From assembly GCA_036274635.1 (NCBI GenBank), contig DASUFI010000177.1:1-11003 (forward strand): a stretch of 11,003 nt of DNA, read 5' to 3'. Position numbers and translations under genes: made by a program. The stretch comes from DASUFI01 sp036274635 (GTDB lineage: Bacteria > Planctomycetota > B15-G4). Each line of letters starts with the position of its first letter. Positions within the stretch are counted from its first letter, which is position 1. Below the pieces are notes generated by a model. It was not told the origin of the DNA and did not search any database. It worked only from the letters and a program-made list of their open reading frames with translations. Shown piece after piece: positions 7,455 through 11,003 of the stretch.

Positions 7455-7666
7455 GGTGTGTTCCTTTCGCGAAGTGTGCGGAAGTCGGACCCCCGCGGAG
7501 TATTTCACGGCTCGACGCCGCCGGGGAGGTGGGCCACCGCCGTTGCGCGCCCCCCATTGTCCGCATGCGCGCGGCCCCGCCTGAGCTGGATCCCCTCCTT
7601 CGGGGCGACACCCCCACCCGGGCAGGCAGTGACATACTGACCACCCCGAACCCGGAGGGTCCCAGC
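7455..7666. promoter_or_regulatory. 212-bp divergent promoter region of two secreted-protein genes
   Basis: Longest gene-free stretch in the window, lying between two diverging genes. Ribosome-binding sites are clear at both ends: AAAGGA on the minus strand (7462-7467) and GGAGGG on the plus strand (7654-7659). AT-rich patches stand out against the GC background at AGTATTTCAC (7499-7508), a candidate -10 for the leftward gene, and CATACT (7633-7638), a candidate -10 for the rightward gene. Neither has a convincing -35 partner. A perfect short dyad GGTGG-G-CCACC (7528-7538) lies between them and could be an operator, but dyads of this size arise often by chance in GC-rich DNA. Confidence 0.35.
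7654..7659 (+). promoter_or_regulatory. Ribosome-binding site deciding the FG-GAP protein start
   Basis: GGAGGG sits 7 nt before ATG 7667. Together with the signal peptide that begins there, it selects this start over an upstream in-frame start at 7529. Confidence 0.8.
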
Positions 7667-9463
7667 ATGTCACCGCGTCCCGTCCTCGCCGCAGTGTCCG
7701 CCCTCCTCCTCGCCGCCGGCCCCGCCTCCGCCCAATTCGGAATCACGTGGGCACGCTTCGCCCCGCAGCCCGATTACCTGGGCCCCGGCGTCGCGCAGCT
7801 CACGAGCACGTCCACGGACGTCGACTTCGCCGTCGGCGATCTCGACCAGGACGGCTGGCCCGACGTGGTGGCCGCGCGCAAGCGGCCCGGCGGCTTCCCC
7901 GACAAGCACACCGACGTGCTGCTCATGAACCTGTTCGGCGTGCTCACCGACCAGACCGCGCAGTACGCCAGCGCGTCGGACCTGCCCGGCGACCAGGGCT
8001 TCCTCACACCCGCCGATCACTCCGACGTGAAGGTCGCCGACCTCGACGGCGACGGCTGGCTGGACGTGGTCGTCAGCGCCACGCTGAGCGACGCCGACCC
8101 CAAGGCCATCAGCCATCCGCGCGTCTACCGCAACCTGCGGGTCGACGGCAGCGGCCAGTGGCTCGGCCTGCTCCACGAGGACGGCCGCATCCCGCAGCTC
8201 TTCACGGTGGGCGGCCTCGCCGTCGCGCCGCGCTTCTCCGCGGTGGCCGTGGGCGACGTCACCGGCGATGGCGCACCCGACCTGTATTTCCCCGACCACG
8301 ACGGCACCGAGACCGGCATCTCCGAGCTGGCCACCTGGGACCTGAACGATCGCCTGCTCGTGAACGACGGGAACGGCTACTTCACGGACGAGAGCCTCGC
8401 GCGCCTCACGCCGGCGCAGATGCTCTCGGCCTTCGGCCTGCAAGCACAGATCCTCGACGTGAACCGGGACGGCCTGAACGACATCGTCAAGGCCAGCTAC
8501 ATCGGCGTGCCGACCACCGTGCGGGGCATCTACAACGATCCGGCCAGCGTCGGCATGTTCCAGGCCATGGGCTTGCAGAACTACGACCCCTTCGGGAACC
8601 CCATGGGCTTCACGATGGGAAACCTGAACAACGACAGCCTGATGGACCTCGCCTCCGTCGATGCCGGAACCGACGGATATTCGCTCGGCACCGGCTACTT
8701 CGGGCACCAGCTCCTGCTGAGCAACAAGAAGCCCTTCAAGTACACGACGGGCGGCGACACTGGCTTCGGCCAGAACATCGCGCTGCGCGATCTCGACGGC
8801 GACGGCTGGAACGACGTGCTGGTCTCGGACGTCGAGGCCGATCTGCCCGCCTGCAACCAGCGCCTGCACGTCTATCACAACCTCGGCACGGTCCCCGGCG
8901 ACATGAACCTCGTCGTCAAGGAGGAGTCCGAGCTCATGACGGGCAGCTTCGGCGCGGGCTGGAAGGGCGCCTACGGCCTGACGGCCGAGGACCAGAAGGG
9001 CACCTACGACTTCGCGTGCGCCGACTTCGACCAGGATGGCGACCTCGACCTGCTGCTGGGTCGGTGCAGCGGCACGTCTTGCTTCGCCAACGAGACCCTT
9101 CGCGAGACCTGCCAGACGGACCTGGGCTTCGGCGGCCCCGGACACACCGAACTGGGCGTGTGCGGCGACGACCTCACGCTGCCCGGCAGCTTCGCGACCT
9201 TGCAGATCAGCGCGCCGGCGAACCACGCGGTGTTCCTGCCGCTCTCGCTGACGGCCAATCCGACGCCGTTCAAGGGCGGCGTGCTCGTGCCCGTGCCCAT
9301 GCTCGCGCTCGCGGGACCCTTCCTCAGCGACGCCTTCGGCGGCGTGAGCATGACGGTCCCGGGCGGCGGCGGCGCTCCCATGCACCTCATCATGCAGGCC
9401 CTCACCAAGAACGGCGCGATGTGGGAGCTGAGCAACGCGCTGGACGTGCTCCTGGGCACGTGA
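7667..9463 (+). CDS. Secreted FG-GAP/VCBS-repeat protein with C-terminal beta-sandwich
   Basis: 598-residue exported protein, probably displayed at or released from the cell surface. Its signal peptide ends at about residue 22 (GPASA-Q). Seven calcium-loop motifs of the DxDxDGxxD type, the mark of integrin-like FG-GAP blades, lie at 58-66, 125-133, 197-205, 264-272, 319-327, 375-383 and 453-461. They are consistent with a seven-bladed propeller. The fifth (NLNNDSLMD) is degenerate, having lost the first Asp and the Gly. A Cys-containing joint (Cys467, 472, 482, 499) leads into a C-terminal domain (about 482-598) with LGFGGPG, NPTPFKGGVLVPVP and a Gly-rich turn. I associate this domain with planctomycete surface proteins. 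No enzyme active site is visible. Binding, adhesion or scaffolding is inferred. Divergent from the beta-helix gene. Confidence 0.88.
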   Translation: MSPRPVLAAVSALLLAAGPASAQFGITWARFAPQPDYLGPGVAQLTSTSTDVDFAVGDLDQDGWPDVVAARKRPGGFPDKHTDVLLMNLFGVLTDQTAQYASASDLPGDQGFLTPADHSDVKVADLDGDGWLDVVVSATLSDADPKAISHPRVYRNLRVDGSGQWLGLLHEDGRIPQLFTVGGLAVAPRFSAVAVGDVTGDGAPDLYFPDHDGTETGISELATWDLNDRLLVNDGNGYFTDESLARLTPAQMLSAFGLQAQILDVNRDGLNDIVKASYIGVPTTVRGIYNDPASVGMFQAMGLQNYDPFGNPMGFTMGNLNNDSLMDLASVDAGTDGYSLGTGYFGHQLLLSNKKPFKYTTGGDTGFGQNIALRDLDGDGWNDVLVSDVEADLPACNQRLHVYHNLGTVPGDMNLVVKEESELMTGSFGAGWKGAYGLTAEDQKGTYDFACADFDQDGDLDLLLGRCSGTSCFANETLRETCQTDLGFGGPGHTELGVCGDDLTLPGSFATLQISAPANHAVFLPLSLTANPTPFKGGVLVPVPMLALAGPFLSDAFGGVSMTVPGGGGAPMHLIMQALTKNGAMWELSNALDVLLGT

Positions 9464-9553
9464 GCCGGACCTGCGCGCCGCGCTGACCCCTTGCACCTCG
9501 AGTCCTGCGGGAGATCGAGCGCCATGAAGGCGATCACGGGCTGATGGCTCGCG
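9464..9553. other. Convergent intergenic gap with no clear terminator
   Basis: Ninety bases between the stops of the FG-GAP protein and the small secreted protein. Only an interrupted dyad is present (GAG..CCAT near 9518-9527 pairing with ATGGCTC near 9543-9549). No T-run follows on either strand, so I cannot call an intrinsic terminator. Termination here may be Rho-dependent. Confidence 0.4.
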
Positions 9554-10114
9554 CTACGGCGTGAACGGCAGCTCGGCCTCGTCCACGGTCTTGCCCGCGA
9601 AGTTCGCGTTCCCGTAGAAGAAGCCGGCGGTCGTGCCGCCGGACGTCGTCTCGCCGCCCAGCGTGGAGAGCTTGCCGCTCTTCAGGGAGCCCTGCTTGTC
9701 GTGCTTCAGCTTGATCAGCAGCGTGGAGCGCACGACGAGCACCGTCTGGCCGTCGGACAGCGAGGCCGTCACGTCGGGCAGGATGTACTGGTCCTTGTCC
9801 GTGACCACGACATCCACGTCGGCGCCGCCCACGAGGCTCCACGTGTCGGGGTCGTTCTCGGTCCAGACTTCGTAGGCATACGTGGTCGTGGTGGCCTCGC
9901 CGTCGGCCGCCGATTCGTCCAGCACGAGGTGCACGAAGGCCGGGATCGAGGCGCTGTCCTTCTGGAAGCCCGTGCCGTCGGAATGGACGGCGCGGCCCTT
10001 GGCCTTCACGGTGACCTTGAACCACAGGCCGTCGAGCGACGGGTCGGGATCCAGCACGAGGCCGCCGAAGGCGGGCAGGAGCAGCAGCAGGGCGAGCAGG
10101 CGCAAGCGCTTCAT
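9554..10114 (-). CDS. Small secreted beta-rich protein of unknown family
   Basis: 186-residue protein that I do not recognise. It starts with a strong signal peptide (MKRLRLLALLLLLPAFGG). There is no Cys for a lipobox, and no cysteine anywhere in the protein, so it is probably soluble after export. The rest alternates short hydrophobic strands with Thr/Ser/Asp-rich turns (FKVTVKAKG, TYAYEVWTE, VDVVVTDKDQYILPD, TVLVVRSTLLIKL), which suggests a single beta-barrel or sandwich. Aromatic Gly-rich residues near the end (AGFFYGNANFAG) may close it. ATG 10114 has GGAGG 6 nt upstream (10121-10125, minus strand), a strong independent start. The frame upstream is nevertheless open and continuous with the epimerase, so the two could also be read as one protein. 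A separate gene is more likely because the signal peptide would otherwise be internal. Confidence 0.78.
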   Translation of the reverse strand: MKRLRLLALLLLLPAFGGLVLDPDPSLDGLWFKVTVKAKGRAVHSDGTGFQKDSASIPAFVHLVLDESAADGEATTTTYAYEVWTENDPDTWSLVGGADVDVVVTDKDQYILPDVTASLSDGQTVLVVRSTLLIKLKHDKQGSLKSGKLSTLGGETTSGGTTAGFFYGNANFAGKTVDEAELPFTP

Positions 10115-10120
10115 GACGGG

Positions 10121-10125
10121 CCTCC
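10121..10125 (-). promoter_or_regulatory. Ribosome-binding site of the small secreted protein
   Basis: GGAGG on the minus strand, 6 nt before ATG 10114. It supports separate translation of the secreted protein even though the frame from the epimerase stays open across this point. Confidence 0.75.
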
Positions 10126-10193
10126 GGTGAAGGTGCAGCGCGACAATGTGCGCGCCGGGGCCCGCGAGTGTAGGCGCGCGCGGCCCCGGCGCC

Positions 10194-11003
10194 TTAGTCC
10201 CCCGCCGCTCGCACAGCTCCCGCGCCGCCGCCGGCCACTCGCGGTAGGTGAAGCTGAAGCCGTCCTCGAGCAGCCGCCGCGGCACGACGCGCCGGCTCTT
10301 GAGGATCAGCTCGGTCTCGGTGCGCATCACCAGCGCGCCCAGCTCGAGCATCCAGCGGGTCGCCGGCAAGCCGATGCGCACGCCCGCCGCTCGGCGCAGC
10401 TCGGCCATGAACTCGCGGTTGGGCAGCGGGTTCGGGGCGGCGAGGTTGAGCGCGCCGTCGAGGTGCGGCCGCTCCACGATCCAGCGCAGCGCGCGCAGGA
10501 AGTCGGTCTCGTGGATCCACGAGACGTACTGGCGGCCGCCGGCCGCGGCGCCGCCGAGGCCGCGGCGCACGAGCGTCAGCAGCGTGTCGAAGATGCCGCC
10601 GCGGTCGGGGCTCATGATCATGGCGGAGCGCAGCGCGACCTTGCGCGTGGCCGGCGTCGGCGCCGCGGCCAGGGCGTGCTCCCAGCTCGTGGCCACCTCG
10701 ATGCTGAAGCGCCAGGTGTCCGGCGCGCCGGGCTCGCCGCCGCCGATCACGCCGCTGGCCTCGTCGTTGGCCGCGTCGAGGCGGTGCGCGTAGATGGTCG
10801 CCGTGCTCATCTGCAGCCAGACCCGCGGCGGCCGGCGCGCGGCGGCGATCGCCTCGCCGACGACCCGCGTCGACTCGACGCGCGAGTCCAGCATCTGGCG
10901 CAGGTTCTCGGCGGTGTAGCGGCAGTTCACGCTGCGTCCGGCCAGGTTGACGACGACGTCGGCGTCCTCCAGGACCTCGGCCCAGGGACCCAGGGTGCGC
11001 CCG
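10194..11003 (-). CDS. TIGR01777-type NAD(P)-dependent epimerase (YfcH/SDR39U1-like), 5'-truncated, 3' end uncertain
   Basis: Extended short-chain dehydrogenase-like protein; the biochemical role of the family is poorly defined. The frame is open to the window edge, and the first visible residues (ADVVVNLAGR) are the end of the first Rossmann half, so the glycine-rich nucleotide loop is outside. Further family marks are SRVESTRVV, the STATIY strand, an ALRSAMIMSPDRGGIF block, YVSWIHETDFLRAL, GALNLAAPNPLPN and the terminal DUF1731 module RRVVPRRLLEDGFSFTYREWPAAARELC. The active-site segment reads ATIYAHR where most relatives have YYG. The domain should end near 10200, but no in-frame stop occurs: TAA at 10194-10196 is one frame off, and one extra G in the GGGGG tract (10199-10203, minus strand) would bring it in frame. 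As written, the frame continues to 9554. Confidence 0.82.
   Translation of the reverse strand, partial: RAHPGSLGRGPGGRRRRRQPGRTQRELPLHRREPAPDAGLARRVDAGRRRGDRRRAPAAAGLAADEHGDHLRAPPRRGQRRGQRRDRRRRARRAGHLALQHRGGHELGARPGRGADAGHAQGRAALRHDHEPRPRRHLRHAADARAPRPRRRRGRRPPVRLVDPRDRLPARAALDRGAAAPRRRAQPRRPEPAAQPRVHGRAAPSGGRAHRLAGDPLDARAGRAGDAHRDRADPQEPARRAAAAARGRLQLHLPRVAGGGAGAVRAAGD

Noticed and set aside
7455..7673. N-terminal extension of the beta-helix protein by 73 residues
   Set aside because: It would bury an excellent signal peptide and ribosome site and consists of Gly/Pro/Arg-rich intergenic translation.
7670..9496. A 608-residue minus-strand frame opposite the FG-GAP gene
   Set aside because: It mirrors the repeated calcium-loop codons of the real gene, lacks a signal or domain, and has the Arg/Ala/Val-rich make-up of an antisense shadow.
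9518..9549. Interrupted dyad considered as a convergent terminator
   Set aside because: The stem is short and bulged and no T-run follows on either strand.

Overview
The window is strongly GC-rich with wobble positions saturated in G/C, so nearly every real gene casts long open shadow frames. Family content suggests a Planctomycetota-like bacterium. The main reason is two secreted proteins, an FG-GAP/VCBS-repeat protein and a glycine-rich beta-helix protein, each with a C-terminal beta-sandwich of a kind I associate with planctomycete surface proteins. The taxonomic call is inference from memory and has not been searched.

Layout. 1-1622 (+): 3' part of an ArnT/PMT-type GT-C membrane glycosyltransferase whose 5' end lies outside the window. 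1576-1695: a 120-nt near-palindrome covering the stop codon of that gene and most of the convergent intergenic gap. 1714-4951 (-): a three-gene operon, read from high to low coordinates, for a MacAB-type export complex (HlyD/MacA adaptor, ABC ATPase, FtsX/MacB permease). ATPase and permease are separate proteins coupled by a GTGA overlap. 5053-6152 (+): an RluA-family pseudouridine synthase and an isoprenylcysteine/phospholipid methyltransferase-like membrane protein, overlapping by ATGA. 6177-7454 (-) and 7667-9463 (+): two divergent secreted proteins sharing a 212-bp promoter region. 9554-10114 (-): a small secreted protein of unknown family. 10194-11003 (-): 3' part of a TIGR01777-type NAD-dependent epimerase.

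How they fit together. The adaptor, ATPase and permease form one machine spanning the inner membrane and periplasm. No TolC-type outer-membrane channel is present here. The two divergent secreted proteins probably reach the same cell-surface or extracellular location. The remaining genes look like housekeeping or envelope functions with no shared pathway visible.

I see no CRISPR array, transposase, integrase, tRNA, rRNA, or obvious defence or biosynthetic cluster. The features most worth a second look are the long hairpin at 1576-1695, the missing stop between the epimerase and the downstream secreted protein (about 10115-10203), and the related C-terminal domains of the two secreted proteins.
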